A DNA stretch of 46,121 nt from a virus. The stretch is taken from positions 1 through 46,121 of IMG/VR virus record IMGVR_UViG_3300036945_000495; one strand, 5' to 3'. A program made the position numbers and the translations under genes. The notes under the pieces were generated by a model. It made no database searches and was not told the origin of the DNA. It saw only the letters and a program-made list of their open reading frames with translations. Positions 14,640 to 23,398 of the stretch are shown in pieces (the stretch's first letter is position 1; each line of letters opens with the position of its first letter).

Positions 14640-15590
14640 ATGATAAGTAACGCAAAAAATGCTTTTGCCAGTGGTGGTAATTGCGCCCATTTAAACGAAC
14701 ATGGTTTACTTGTAGCGAATGCTACTTCGTTGCGCCATGACGATCAAATGTTATACGATACTGCTTTAGTAACTATCGCCCGTAAACGTCTTAAAATGAC
14801 TCAGCTTTTAAAAAGTAAAGGTCTAGTTAAGAATTTAGGTGGGTTAGGTGTAGTTCTTAGCATGTATGAACAAAGTGGCGATATGGCTGGAGCTAATATC
14901 TCTATGGACGGTCGCACAAGTGCTAATCAAGATAGTCTAACTTTTGCAGAAGTAGGAGTACCTATCCCAATCGTTCATAAAGAGTTTGCGCAAGGTGCTC
15001 GTCAACTTGCATCTAGTCGTCGTGGTGGAACTCCGTTAGATACAACTAAAATTGAAATCTCTACACGTATTGTTGCAGATGAATTTGAAACAATGATTTA
15101 TAACGGTGCCCCTTCTATCAATGTAGCAGGTAATACCGTATATGGTCTAACTACAGCTCCTAATCGTAACACAGGATCTATCACTAGCGCATGGGCTACA
15201 CCTGCTAACGTCTATACCGATGTTAAAGCTATGTTAGCGGCATTGTTTAACGATAATATGTATGGTCCTTATATCCTAACAGTGCCGAAAAATTATTGGA
15301 TTAATCTATCTGATGATTATTCAGCTAACAAAGGCGATAACACTATCTTAGATCGTATTAAACAACTTCCCGATATCGAGGATGTTGTTTGTGGAGATTA
15401 CTTGGCTAACTCTAACGTCGTAATGTTCCAAGCTACTAGCGAAACTATTGATATTGCAATGGGTCAAGATATTAGTAATATTCCTTGGCAAACTTCTGTT
15501 ATGGAAACTGAATATAAGGTTTTCATGGCAGGCGCTCCTCGCATTAAATCCGATAAAGATGGTAAATGTGGAGTTGCTCACTGGAGCTAA
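14640..15590 (+). CDS. Major capsid protein (HK97 fold)
   Basis: 316 aa, the usual size for an HK97-fold capsid protein of the encapsulin-like group. Recognisable: an N-terminal arm, DTALVTIARKRLKMTQLL (spine-like helix), GVPIPIVHKEFAQGARQLAS, RIVADEFETMIYNG, then PNVYT/AMLAALFNDNMYGPY and the C-terminal MAGAPRIKSDKDGKCGVAHW. The order protease, decoration, capsid fits a head module. Codons are more ordered (CGT, GCT, GGT) than in neighbours, as expected of a highly expressed gene. No Ig-like insertion is seen. Confidence 0.9.
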   Translation: MISNAKNAFASGGNCAHLNEHGLLVANATSLRHDDQMLYDTALVTIARKRLKMTQLLKSKGLVKNLGGLGVVLSMYEQSGDMAGANISMDGRTSANQDSLTFAEVGVPIPIVHKEFAQGARQLASSRRGGTPLDTTKIEISTRIVADEFETMIYNGAPSINVAGNTVYGLTTAPNRNTGSITSAWATPANVYTDVKAMLAALFNDNMYGPYILTVPKNYWINLSDDYSANKGDNTILDRIKQLPDIEDVVCGDYLANSNVVMFQATSETIDIAMGQDISNIPWQTSVMETEYKVFMAGAPRIKSDKDGKCGVAHWS

Positions 15591-15615
15591 TAATAAAATC
15601 TAACTAAATTAAAAA

Positions 15616-15879
15616 ATGTCAAAAAGAACTTATGTTATTAAATCAGGTAAGCATCATACACCTGAGCGAATCTATGTAACAGGCGATAAGATTGAACTAA
15701 CAGACGAAGAAGCAAAAGCTTTAGCTAACAAACTGATAGACCCTTCTAGTCTTGGTTTGAGTGCTGAAACTAACTCTAGTCTTGAAGCTGAAAACGAATC
15801 GCTTAAAGCACGTATAGCTAGTCTTGAAGCTGAAAACGAACAGTTGCGGGAAGCTATAGACGAAGACTCTGAGGATTAA
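15616..15879 (+). CDS. Small head-region protein with coiled coil (87 aa)
   Basis: The N-terminus (SKRTYVIKSGKHHTPERIYV) looks like a small beta domain. From about residue 50 there is a coiled coil with two near-identical heptad blocks, SLEAENESLKARIA and SLEAENEQLREAID, also duplicated at DNA level (15777-15799 and 15819-15841). It follows the capsid gene in the same operon and is followed by a terminator. It may be a head-tail joining or head-fibre-type protein; this is inferred from place and structure. Confidence 0.7.
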   Translation: MSKRTYVIKSGKHHTPERIYVTGDKIELTDEEAKALANKLIDPSSLGLSAETNSSLEAENESLKARIASLEAENEQLREAIDEDSED

Positions 15880-15902
15880 ACGAGTTGGATTGTGATGGCA
15901 AA

Positions 15903-15950
15903 GAGCGGGATAGTTAGCTAATCCTCCTAATTATCCCGCTCATTCTTTTA
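15903..15950 (+). terminator. Terminator after the capsid operon
   Basis: GAGCGGGATA (15903-15912) pairs perfectly with TATCCCGCTC (15932-15941), followed by ATTCTTTT. The 19-nt loop is rather large, but the GC-rich 10-bp stem and the T-rich tail, 24 bases after the stop, support termination or attenuation between the head and connector genes. Confidence 0.75.
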
Positions 15951-15955
15951 AATAT

Positions 15956-16330
15956 ATGTCTTATAATATACCAGCATTAGTAACAGATGATATAAAAGCA
16001 ATAGCTGATTTATCAGGTAATGACTTATCTGTTTTTATAGAAAACGCTGTTATATTAGTAGATGAATACTTGTTAGATAAATCTTTAAGTAATACCATAC
16101 TTAGACTAATAGCTAAAAACTTATCTGCTCATTTTGCTTTATTAAAAGAAGGTCAAATTAAATCTGAAACTATCGGACCTACTTCAACTACTTTCAATAT
16201 AACAACTGGATTAGGTCTTAAATCAACTACTTTTGGCCAACAAGCTATGTTTTTAGATAGTTCAAAAACACTAGCTAAGTTAGATGATCCTAACCGAAAA
16301 ATAAATAAACCGACTTTTGAAGTTCTGTAA
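15956..16330 (+). CDS. Head-tail connector, DUF4054/gp6-like adaptor
   Basis: 124 aa, mostly helical: ALVTDDIKAIADLSGNDLSV, AVILVDEYLLDKSLSNTILR, LIAKNLSAHFALLKEGQIKS. A C-terminal segment (TTFNITTGLGLKSTTFGQQA) is typical of phage DUF4054/gp6-type adaptors that dock under the portal. It is first of a run of overlapping connector genes (stop and start overlap by 1 base with the next). Position after the capsid gene and before the stopper and tail-completion genes supports the call. Confidence 0.75.
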   Translation: MSYNIPALVTDDIKAIADLSGNDLSVFIENAVILVDEYLLDKSLSNTILRLIAKNLSAHFALLKEGQIKSETIGPTSTTFNITTGLGLKSTTFGQQAMFLDSSKTLAKLDDPNRKINKPTFEVL

Positions 16331-16656
16331 TGGCTCTAAAACGTATAGATACTTTATTAGTTAAAAGAAAAACTGGAATTGATAGTTTTTCAAAAGATAC
16401 TCATGATGATGAAGAGTTAGAATTAGATGCAAGATTTAACAATGAAACTCAAATTGTAAAAGATGAAAAAGGTATCGAATTTTTATCAATGGCCACAATT
16501 TATTACGATCAAAATATCGTTTTAAATATAGGTGATTTAGTTAAAGTTAAAGATACTTCAGATGATTTTAGACCTATAAAAGCAATATCTAACTATAGAA
16601 ACGGATCAGGCACAAAGTTTTTAAACGTAGCTTATCTAAATGAGAAATCCAAATAA
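16330..16656 (+). CDS. Head-closure (stopper)-like protein
   Basis: 108 aa, beta-rich, starting MALKRIDTLLVKRKTGIDSF. The core SMATIYYDQNIVLNIGDLVK and VKDTSDDFRPIKAISNYRNG reads as a small barrel like SPP1 gp16/HK97 gp7-type stoppers, which seal the portal after packaging. The gene overlaps both neighbours (1 and 17 bases), consistent with a stoichiometric neck operon. Assignment is mainly by order and size. Confidence 0.62.
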   Translation: MALKRIDTLLVKRKTGIDSFSKDTHDDEELELDARFNNETQIVKDEKGIEFLSMATIYYDQNIVLNIGDLVKVKDTSDDFRPIKAISNYRNGSGTKFLNVAYLNEKSK

Positions 16657-17035
16657 CACAGCTTTTCTGAATAACCTTGCTAGAGCAATGAAGCAAATGA
16701 AACAAGGTGCTGTTAAAGGTGTTAGATTAGCTTGTGCCCATGTTAAAGTTGAAGCGCAACAAAGAGTTCCTGTTGACGAAGGTAATTTAAAAGCTAGTGC
16801 TTATACAGATGTTAAAGTAAATAAAGATGGTTGTGGAGGAACTGTTGGATTTACTGCTAACTATGCTGCCGCTGTGCATGAAAAACCAATGACTTTAAAA
16901 GGTCAAGATAGAAAAGGATCTAAAGGTAAATATTGGGATAAACAAGGGCAAGCTACTAACAAATTTCTTGAAAAAGCTATAGACGAAAATCAATCGGAGA
17001 TTTTACAAATCATACATAAAGCTGCTAAACTATAA
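16640..17035 (+). CDS. HK97 gp10-like neck/tail-completion protein
   Basis: 131 aa. The family pattern is clear: an N-terminal helix (NNLARAMKQMKQGAVKGVRL), HVKVEAQQRVPVDEGNLKAS, then GTVGFTANYAAAVHEKPM, a basic loop (GQDRKGSKGKYWDK) and a C-terminal helix (NKFLEKAIDENQSEILQII). These proteins join the connector to the tail. The ATG lies 17 bases inside the upstream gene; the end overlaps the next ATG by 1 base. Confidence 0.85.
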   Translation: MRNPNNTAFLNNLARAMKQMKQGAVKGVRLACAHVKVEAQQRVPVDEGNLKASAYTDVKVNKDGCGGTVGFTANYAAAVHEKPMTLKGQDRKGSKGKYWDKQGQATNKFLEKAIDENQSEILQIIHKAAKL

Positions 17036-17463
17036 TGCCGTTAGACATTACAAACTGGAAAACACCTGCTAATATTATAGCTAATATTATAGCAAATAAA
17101 TTACCTGCTACTTTTCAGTTAGGTGTTAATTTATTTGTGGGAATGTTACCGGATAAACCTTATGATTCTGTTAGTATTATAGATACAGGTGGAGGGGATC
17201 AAGATCCTATAAATTCTTTAGACGAAATAAGTTTTCAAATATATAGTAGAAATAAACTTTATCAGTTAGGTTATAACTTACAAAATCTTATAAAATCAGA
17301 ACTTCAAAGTATAGAAGAAACTACAATAGATTCTGAAACTGTATTGGGTATATGGGTAAAATCTAACATTGCTTTTTTAGGAACCGATAGCCAAAATAAT
17401 TCTCTATTTAGTTCTAATTACAGAACTATAATAAATACAAACAAAAACATAAATAGAAACTAA
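17035..17463 (+). CDS. Tail terminator-like protein
   Basis: 142 aa with alternating helix and strand: ANIIANIIANKLPATFQLGV, LFVGMLPDKPYDSVSIIDTG, ISFQIYSRNKLYQLGYNLQN. The fold pattern and the position between the gp10-like gene and the tail tube match the minor-capsid/tail-terminator family (lambda gpU-like), which caps the tail and contacts the neck. No enzymatic motif. The C-terminus is Asn-rich. Confidence 0.7.
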   Translation: MPLDITNWKTPANIIANIIANKLPATFQLGVNLFVGMLPDKPYDSVSIIDTGGGDQDPINSLDEISFQIYSRNKLYQLGYNLQNLIKSELQSIEETTIDSETVLGIWVKSNIAFLGTDSQNNSLFSSNYRTIINTNKNINRN

Positions 17464-17467
17464 TAAA

Positions 17468-17914
17468 ATGAGCGGACAAGCAGCGTATGTAAAAAAGTTA
17501 GAAGTTAGTGCCGATAATGGTGCTAATTGGTATAAATTGCCAGCGACTTCACCTAGCCTAGAAATTGGCGGTGACGTGTTAGACGATACAGAAATGGCTA
17601 CAAACGCGGGTTATCGTTCTCGTGTTCATGGTCTATCTGATTTTAGTGTTAGTGCTGATTCAATCTTTAAACCATTAACAGGAACAGCTCTAACAGACGC
17701 GGCTAGCGGTGCTAAAGGTTTTGATATTGTTAAAACTGCAAAGCTTACCCGTGCTACAATTAAAATGCGTTACCTACCTACAGGAAATGCAGACGCTAAC
17801 GGATTACAAGGTAATGTAGTAGTAGAAACTTTTGGACATGCTGGAGATGTCGGAGGTTTAGAAACTGTTTCTATCAGTCTTGTAGGTAATGGCGAATTAA
17901 CTTCAACGGATTAA
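17468..17914 (+). CDS. Major tail tube protein
   Basis: 148 aa. Strand-rich with SGQAAYVKKLEVSADNGANW, a conserved loop GYRSRVHGLSDFSVSAD, and ATIKMRYLPTGNADANG. The C-terminal VVVETFGHAGDVGGLETVSI and SLVGNGEL are typical of siphovirus tube proteins. Codon choice resembles the capsid gene, fitting high expression. The next gene is a longer paralogue sharing the DDTEMATNAGYRSRV-type core, so the phage has two tube-like proteins in tandem. Confidence 0.82.
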   Translation: MSGQAAYVKKLEVSADNGANWYKLPATSPSLEIGGDVLDDTEMATNAGYRSRVHGLSDFSVSADSIFKPLTGTALTDAASGAKGFDIVKTAKLTRATIKMRYLPTGNADANGLQGNVVVETFGHAGDVGGLETVSISLVGNGELTSTD

Positions 17915-17919
17915 TCTAT

Positions 17920-18636
17920 ATGAGTGGAGTAGCAGGATATAAAGCACAATTAAAAATAGGCGGAACACCTACTGTTTTTACAGATGAACCTTTATTAGAA
18001 CTAAGTGAATTTGTTTATAGAATAACAAACCCTATAAAAAGAGTTCTATCTGCTAATCATGAAGTTGTAATTGAAGACGACAATAACGATATTATAACTC
18101 CTTTAGCTATAAATTATTTAGAAGGTGTAATTTTACTAGCAGATCCCGGTTTTGTTTTACCTATAAGAATTTCAGGTAGATACATACCTTTATCTTTTGT
18201 AGGTGGATCTAAAGAATATACTTTAGAAATAGCAGGTGAAATACTAGATGATAGTGCATTTCACTCAGATACAGAAATAAGTTCCGGTTATAGGAGCAAG
18301 GTTCAAGGTATTCATGATGTTAGCTGTAGTTTTGTTAGATGGAATGATCTTAGTAATAACAAACTAAAAGAAGCCAAGTTATCTAAAACTCCTATCTTTG
18401 TTAGTATAAATCCCGGTGCATCTAAAACATTTATCAAAGGTTGGTTTCAAATAGAAACTGATTCTTTAAGCGGTGATATTGGATCATTAGAGCAAGAAGA
18501 TTTAAGCCTTGTATTATGTGGAAATAATACAAAAACTTATTTTAGTTATAGTTTTAATTATACTGATATTGAAGCACAAGCTTTAACAGAAAACGATTTA
18601 AAAAATAATTGGTTTCCTGAATATTATGTTAGCTAA
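17920..18636 (+). CDS. Second tail-tube-like protein (paralogue with N-terminal extension)
   Basis: 238 aa. Residues from about 110 onward repeat the pattern of the preceding 148-aa tube protein: EIAGEILDDSAFHSDTEISS then GYRSKVQGIHDVSCSF, against EIGGDVLDDTEMATNAGYRS in its neighbour. GDIGSLEQEDLSLVLCGN parallels GDVGGLETVSISLVGNG. Residues 1-105 are an added strand-rich domain. It could be a minor tube subunit at the tail end or a decorated tube variant. Its codons are like those of ordinary genes here, not the high-expression type, suggesting lower copy number. Confidence 0.7.
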   Translation: MSGVAGYKAQLKIGGTPTVFTDEPLLELSEFVYRITNPIKRVLSANHEVVIEDDNNDIITPLAINYLEGVILLADPGFVLPIRISGRYIPLSFVGGSKEYTLEIAGEILDDSAFHSDTEISSGYRSKVQGIHDVSCSFVRWNDLSNNKLKEAKLSKTPIFVSINPGASKTFIKGWFQIETDSLSGDIGSLEQEDLSLVLCGNNTKTYFSYSFNYTDIEAQALTENDLKNNWFPEYYVS

Positions 18637-18669
18637 TACATAAAAACAAAACAATAAACAACTCGAAAA

Positions 18670-19053
18670 ATGAAAGATAAACTAAGGGCATTGACGTTAG
18701 GAGCAAGTAAAAAATTTGAACGTAAATCAGTTGAAATTGAAGGTTCTATTTTTGAAATACGACAACCTACTTTAAAAGAACGAGGTATGTTTCGTAAAAA
18801 AGCCATGACTATAGGGCAAAATGATAAAGGAGAAGCTACTACAGATTTTGATATATTTGCTTTTCAGATAGAAGCTGTATCCACATTAACTGTTGTTCCC
18901 GGCACTGATGAAAGGGTATTTGAAGAATCTGATAGAGAAGCGTTAGAACAATGCCCTTGTGGTGGTTGGTTTGATACTTTAGCAGCTATAGCTAGCGAGT
19001 TATGCAATGTTAAAGACGCTGATATAAAAAAGGATGGAACGGCGACAAAGTAA
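18670..19053 (+). CDS. Tail assembly chaperone, short form (gpG-like)
   Basis: 127 aa. The N-terminus has an A-rich leader and KLRALTLGASKKFERKSVEI; the body includes FEIRQPTLKERGMFRKKAMT, typical of G-type chaperones that bind the tape measure before tube assembly. It lies between the tube genes and the tape-measure gene, where this protein is expected. Near the end the frame reads ATA AAA AAG GAT, a slippery site that lets some ribosomes make the longer GT form. The zero-frame product ends KKDGTATK. Confidence 0.85.
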   Translation: MKDKLRALTLGASKKFERKSVEIEGSIFEIRQPTLKERGMFRKKAMTIGQNDKGEATTDFDIFAFQIEAVSTLTVVPGTDERVFEESDREALEQCPCGGWFDTLAAIASELCNVKDADIKKDGTATK

Positions 19054-19187
19054 GACAAGCGGTTTTCTTTCTCGCTGAAAAATTAGGTAAATTTGCATGG
19101 GAGATAGAAGATATGCCATACAATGAGTTTATTGAATGGCAGGCATATTTTGAAATGCAATTAAAAGCTCAAAAGAAGAAAAAATAA
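18670..19187 (+). CDS. Tail assembly chaperone, -1 frameshift form (gpGT-like)
   Basis: The heptamer A-AAA-AAG (19026-19032) in frame allows a -1 slip. Reading then continues GWNGDKVRQAVFFLAEKLGK, FAWEIEDMPYNEFIEWQAYF and a lysine-rich end, stopping at TAA 19185-19187. The T extension is about 51 residues, has the size and amphipathic pattern of known T domains, and ends 4 bases before the tape-measure ATG. No other gene explains this open frame. The slippery heptamer is the same kind as in dnaX. Confidence 0.88.
19026..19032 (+). promoter_or_regulatory. Slippery heptamer AAAAAAG for -1 frameshift (G/GT)
   Basis: A AAA AAG in phase with the chaperone frame, 7 codons before its stop. The T frame opens directly after it. 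No strong downstream hairpin was identified by eye. Confidence 0.85.
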
Positions 19188-19191
19188 TAGT

Positions 19192-22100
19192 ATGGCAGGC
19201 GCATTAGATTTAGGAACACTATATTCAAAACTATTTGTAGATTATAGTGACTTAGCAAAAGCTGAAAAAGAAGCTATAGCTTTCACTTCTAAAACTAATG
19301 CGCATGTCGCTAAACTATCAGATGGATTTAAGAACACTGGTAAAGCTCTAACAGCTACAGTAACAACTTCTTTATCTGCTGTTACAGCTTTATCTTTTAA
19401 TGCTGCTAGAGAGTTTTCTGTAGCTTTCGCAGATGTTAAAAAACAAGTTAGTGATTTAAATGATACCAATATAGGTGATTTTGAAAAACAAATTTTAGAT
19501 GTAGGTAGAAACTCTCTTATAGGTGCTAAAGGTATAGCCGCTTTAGTTACTGAAGGTGGTAGAATGGGGGATCTATCTAAAGATGCGTTAGAGTTTGCTA
19601 AAGCGGCTGAACAAATGGCAGTAGCTTTTGAATTTGGTAATACAAAAGAAGGTGCTACAAAAGCGGGTGAAGTTATAGGTAAATTGAAAAGTCAATTTAA
19701 ACTAACTACTGCCGAAGTTATAGAAATGGGAGATGCTATAAACTATTATGCCGATACTACTACAGGTAGCGTTCAAGGTATTTTAGATATTATGGTTAGA
19801 CAAGGTGCTACTATAAAATCAGTAACTAATCTAACAAATGGTCAAATTGTTGCTTTAGCTACAACTTTCGAGCAACTTTCATCTAGCCCCGAAATAGCTG
19901 CTACAGCTATGAAAAACTTTACCTTGTCTCTAACACAAGGAACAGCTACAACAAAGTTAGGACAAGAGGCATTTAGAGCAATCGGATTAGATGCTGTGGA
20001 AATGTCTAAGATGATGAAAAAAGATGCCGTGGGTGGTATCAATGAAGTTTTAAAAGCTATAGGTAAAGTAAAAGATTACGAGCAATCCGGTATAATAAAA
20101 ACTCTTTTCGGTGAAGAATCTATAGGTCCGATTAGTGCAATGATAGGTAACGTAAAGTTACTAGAAACTAACATGCAAAATGCGGCAGATAGTTCAAAGT
20201 TTTTAGGTTCTTTGAAAAAAGAATGGGAAAGAGCTATGAACACCGATAACAATAAAATGATGTTAGCATTAAGTGCTTTAAACGTAGCATTTATTAATAT
20301 CGGAAAAGTTATAGTTCCCATAGTAGCTGATTTAGCAAGTAAGTTTTCTGTATGGCTAACATCTATAGGAAACCTTGATCCCGGTCTAGTTAAGTTAGGT
20401 CTTGTTATGGGGGTAGTAGCTGCTGCAATTGGACCGATTTTGTTAGGTATCGGTTCTTTCCTTGGAGCGGTTTTACCTGCCATAACAGCGGCAGGAGGCT
20501 TAACAGCAGCTTTAGCAGGATTAGGGGCTATAGCAGGTCCAATCGGTCTTGTCATCGCAGGGATTGCGGGTGCTGCTTATCTGCTTTATGAGAATTGGGA
20601 AACTGTTAGTGTATTTATAAAAGGAATTATAGATAAAATAGTATCTTATTTTAATACTTGGAAAGATAATAATTCGCAACTTTTAGCTGATATTTCTTCT
20701 AACTGGAACTCTTTTATTTCTGCTGCTGGCGAGTTATGGGATACTCTTTATAATTTAATAGGTAATACTATAACTAGTATAATTACTTCTTTAAATTCTA
20801 TGTTAGCTCCTATAGGTGGTTTGCAAGGCGCATGGGATTTGTTTAAAACAGGTGTAGGTATTGCTTTAACTTATATAGGTGAATTATTAAATTCATTCCT
20901 TTCAACTTCTACAAACGTATTAACTCAAGTAAACGATTTGTTAAAAAATATAAGTTGGGATAGTTTTAAAGAATTAGCTTTATCTGCTCTTAAATCTTTA
21001 GCTGCTTATTATACAGAATTAATTTTAGATACAGGTGACTTTGTTTTAAAAATTATAGCAGGTTTAAAACAAGTTCCAGAAGCTTTTCGTATTATATTTA
21101 ACGAAGTTGTTACATATCTTAAATCTATAAATTGGAGTCAATTAGGTTCTGATTTAATGACAGGTTTGAAGAATGGAATTATGAGCGGTGCTAAAAATGT
21201 TGTAGGTGCTGCTAAAGCTGCTGCTGGATCTATAACAGAAGGTGTTAGAGAAGCTTTTGATACTCATTCTCCTAGTAAAGTTTTTGAAGCTATAGGTGCC
21301 GATCTAATGGATGGATTAGGTATAGGTATAAATAGAAATACAGATCAAGCTGTTGCTCAAATGGTAGCTAGTGCTAACAGTTTGATAGGTGCTGCTAAAG
21401 AAAAACTTTCTACAGAACAAATCGCTAACAACTTTAAATCTTTTGAATCTAACATAATGTTAGATTCTAGTTTAAGCGACGGTGGAACTAATTATGAATT
21501 AGAAATTCAAAAAGAGCAAGCTTACTATACAAAGAGCTTGCAAATGTTAGAAGAAGCACAAGCTTTAAAAATAGAATCTATATCTGGATATGCTGCTATA
21601 AGAGAACAAATCGAAACTCGACATGCGGCTAATATAATGTCTATCAATAAAGAAGTTTTTTCCAGCACTAGAAATGCTTTAGATCAAACTCTAGCAGCTT
21701 TAGAACAATATGGAGGTAAGCAAAGCAAGATATATAAAGCTATATTTGCAGTTAGTAAAGCATTTGCTATAGCTGAAGCAGGTATAGCTATTGCTCAAAA
21801 TATAGCTAAAGCTTCTGCTGTGGGTTTTCCTTATAACATACCTTTTATTGCGGGTGCCGTTGCACAAGGTGCTGGTATAATGGCAAATATACAATCTATA
21901 GGTGCATTTAATAACGGAGGTTATCTAGCAACTGGTCAAGTCGGTATGGTAGGTGAAAAAGGTGCGGAACTTATATCAGGTCCGGCTAATGTTCTATCTA
22001 CACAAAATACAAAAGAATTGTTTAACTCTAAAGGTGGTAGCGGTGAAGTTATTAATAATATAATAATACAAAATCTTCCCGGTCAAACTGCTACTGTTAG

Positions 22101-22239
22101 TAAAGATAAAGATAACGCAACTATAATTCGAATAGCTGTGGATACCGCTAAAAAAGAGATTGCACATGAGGCAAATTATGGGGGCGGTGTAGTTGTTCCA
22201 GCTATACTTAAAGCAGGAGGTCAAAAACGTAGAGTTTAA
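19192..22239 (+). CDS. Tail tape-measure protein
   Basis: 1015 aa, the longest tail gene but one. N-terminal AGALDLGTLYSKLFVDYSDL is typical of TP901-like tape measures. It is followed by long helices (EFSVAFADVKKQVSDLNDTN; GILDIMVRQGATIKSVTNLT). A hydrophobic Ala/Gly block at about 400-465 (GLVMGVVAAAIGPILLGIGS; GAIAGPIGLVIAGIAGAAYL) probably crosses or enters the host membrane. SPSKVFEAIGADLMDGLGIG near 700 is a frequent tape-measure motif. The C-terminal region has FNNGGYLATGQVGMVGEKGA. No lysozyme or peptidase motif is evident. The gene sets tail length. Confidence 0.93.
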   Translation: MAGALDLGTLYSKLFVDYSDLAKAEKEAIAFTSKTNAHVAKLSDGFKNTGKALTATVTTSLSAVTALSFNAAREFSVAFADVKKQVSDLNDTNIGDFEKQILDVGRNSLIGAKGIAALVTEGGRMGDLSKDALEFAKAAEQMAVAFEFGNTKEGATKAGEVIGKLKSQFKLTTAEVIEMGDAINYYADTTTGSVQGILDIMVRQGATIKSVTNLTNGQIVALATTFEQLSSSPEIAATAMKNFTLSLTQGTATTKLGQEAFRAIGLDAVEMSKMMKKDAVGGINEVLKAIGKVKDYEQSGIIKTLFGEESIGPISAMIGNVKLLETNMQNAADSSKFLGSLKKEWERAMNTDNNKMMLALSALNVAFINIGKVIVPIVADLASKFSVWLTSIGNLDPGLVKLGLVMGVVAAAIGPILLGIGSFLGAVLPAITAAGGLTAALAGLGAIAGPIGLVIAGIAGAAYLLYENWETVSVFIKGIIDKIVSYFNTWKDNNSQLLADISSNWNSFISAAGELWDTLYNLIGNTITSIITSLNSMLAPIGGLQGAWDLFKTGVGIALTYIGELLNSFLSTSTNVLTQVNDLLKNISWDSFKELALSALKSLAAYYTELILDTGDFVLKIIAGLKQVPEAFRIIFNEVVTYLKSINWSQLGSDLMTGLKNGIMSGAKNVVGAAKAAAGSITEGVREAFDTHSPSKVFEAIGADLMDGLGIGINRNTDQAVAQMVASANSLIGAAKEKLSTEQIANNFKSFESNIMLDSSLSDGGTNYELEIQKEQAYYTKSLQMLEEAQALKIESISGYAAIREQIETRHAANIMSINKEVFSSTRNALDQTLAALEQYGGKQSKIYKAIFAVSKAFAIAEAGIAIAQNIAKASAVGFPYNIPFIAGAVAQGAGIMANIQSIGAFNNGGYLATGQVGMVGEKGAELISGPANVLSTQNTKELFNSKGGSGEVINNIIIQNLPGQTATVSKDKDNATIIRIAVDTAKKEIAHEANYGGGVVVPAILKAGGQKRRV

Positions 22240-22243
22240 TTTT

Positions 22244-22747
22244 ATGTCAGATATACAATTTCCTAATCACATATTACCGTATCCACAAATAGAATATTCT
22301 GAGGATAATGAGTTTTTTATAACATCTACTCAGTTTGAAACTAATTTAAGACAAAGACCTAGATATAACTATTCTAGGAATAATGTTAGTGTTAGCTGGA
22401 GATTTAATAGATTTGAATTTGACTTTTTTAAATCTTTTGTATCTCATATATTATTACAAGGAACAGAAAAATTTAATATATCTTTACCGGGATTAGATGG
22501 TTTTCCTATATCTGAAGTTTCTTTACTAAACGGCAAATATACAGTTACGAATGAAAGTTTCTTTTATTGGAGAGTTAGAGCTGTCTTAGTAATCGAAAAC
22601 GAAACACTAGCGGAAAAAGATCTAACAAGAATACTTTACGAGTTGACAGGTGGGACCGAATCACAGATTATTTGCTCATTAGAAAGTCTAAACGACTATA
22701 TAGAAAATCATTATGGTTTTTCAAACTTACTAACAAATTGTAATTAA
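22244..22747 (+). CDS. Minor tail protein (distal tail-like)
   Basis: 167 aa, strand-rich, starting MSDIQFPNHILPYPQIEYSE, with QRPRYNYSRNNVSVSWRFNR, FNISLPGLDGFPISEVSLLN and FYWRVRAVLVIENETLAEKD. It follows the tape measure, where distal-tail proteins are encoded. The frame is open further upstream inside the tape-measure gene, but the ATG at 22244, 5 bases after its stop, is the sensible start. Exact ring position at the tail tip is inferred. Confidence 0.68.
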   Translation: MSDIQFPNHILPYPQIEYSEDNEFFITSTQFETNLRQRPRYNYSRNNVSVSWRFNRFEFDFFKSFVSHILLQGTEKFNISLPGLDGFPISEVSLLNGKYTVTNESFFYWRVRAVLVIENETLAEKDLTRILYELTGGTESQIICSLESLNDYIENHYGFSNLLTNCN

Positions 22748-23398
22748 ATGCCATTACCTACATATACAACTTTAGCAGCTAAACTAGCGCAATTCTTTAC
22801 TGCTAGTGATAAGTCTCATGCTATAATAAATGGCGCTGATAATGAAACTGTAGAGACTGAAGCAGGTGATTTACCTACTATGGCAAAGGCTTTAAAAGAC
22901 TTTGAAGATAAATCAGTTAGATTTGATTTAGATCAAACTGATTTAAGCGAAGAGTTAAAGTTGCAGGCTAGAACTAACTGTAAAGCTGCTAGAACTCCAT
23001 GGGAAGGTGCATTCGATCCTAGAGAAACTCCCGTAGAAGGTGCGAATATTCACGACGAGTTCATGGATACTTCCGATAGTAATAACTTTAGATATAGATT
23101 TAACGGTCTTTCTTGGATACCGGAAGGATCTAGGATTCAACTTTCTGCTGCTATAAATGTATTTTCTATATATGGTGCATCTTCAGAATCAATTGCTTTT
23201 GATACAATAGGAGGCAATCAACCTTATTACGATTACACTTTAGATAAACTTCAATTGACAAGACCTGATCTAACACAATTATTGCTTGTGTTAGGAATAA
23301 GTTCATATACAGATCTAACGGAAGCAAATACATCTTTAGCTATCGGTAAAATTTATTATGATACAACTCTTGAAACATTAAACGTAACTACTGCATGA
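22748..23398 (+). CDS. Putative tail fibre-associated protein (216 aa)
   Basis: The N-terminal half (LAAKLAQFFTASDKSHAIIN; AGDLPTMAKALKDFEDKSVR) is helical; the C-terminal half contains NIHDEFMDTSDSNNFRYRFN and GLSWIPEGSRIQLSAAINVF, then TSLAIGKIYYDTTLETLNVT, a motif seen at trimeric phage fibre ends where short peptides list the model parameters of the fibre head. It overlaps the spike gene as ATGA (23395-23398). It probably links the tail tip to the spike. Recognition is moderate. Confidence 0.58.
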   Translation: MPLPTYTTLAAKLAQFFTASDKSHAIINGADNETVETEAGDLPTMAKALKDFEDKSVRFDLDQTDLSEELKLQARTNCKAARTPWEGAFDPRETPVEGANIHDEFMDTSDSNNFRYRFNGLSWIPEGSRIQLSAAINVFSIYGASSESIAFDTIGGNQPYYDYTLDKLQLTRPDLTQLLLVLGISSYTDLTEANTSLAIGKIYYDTTLETLNVTTA

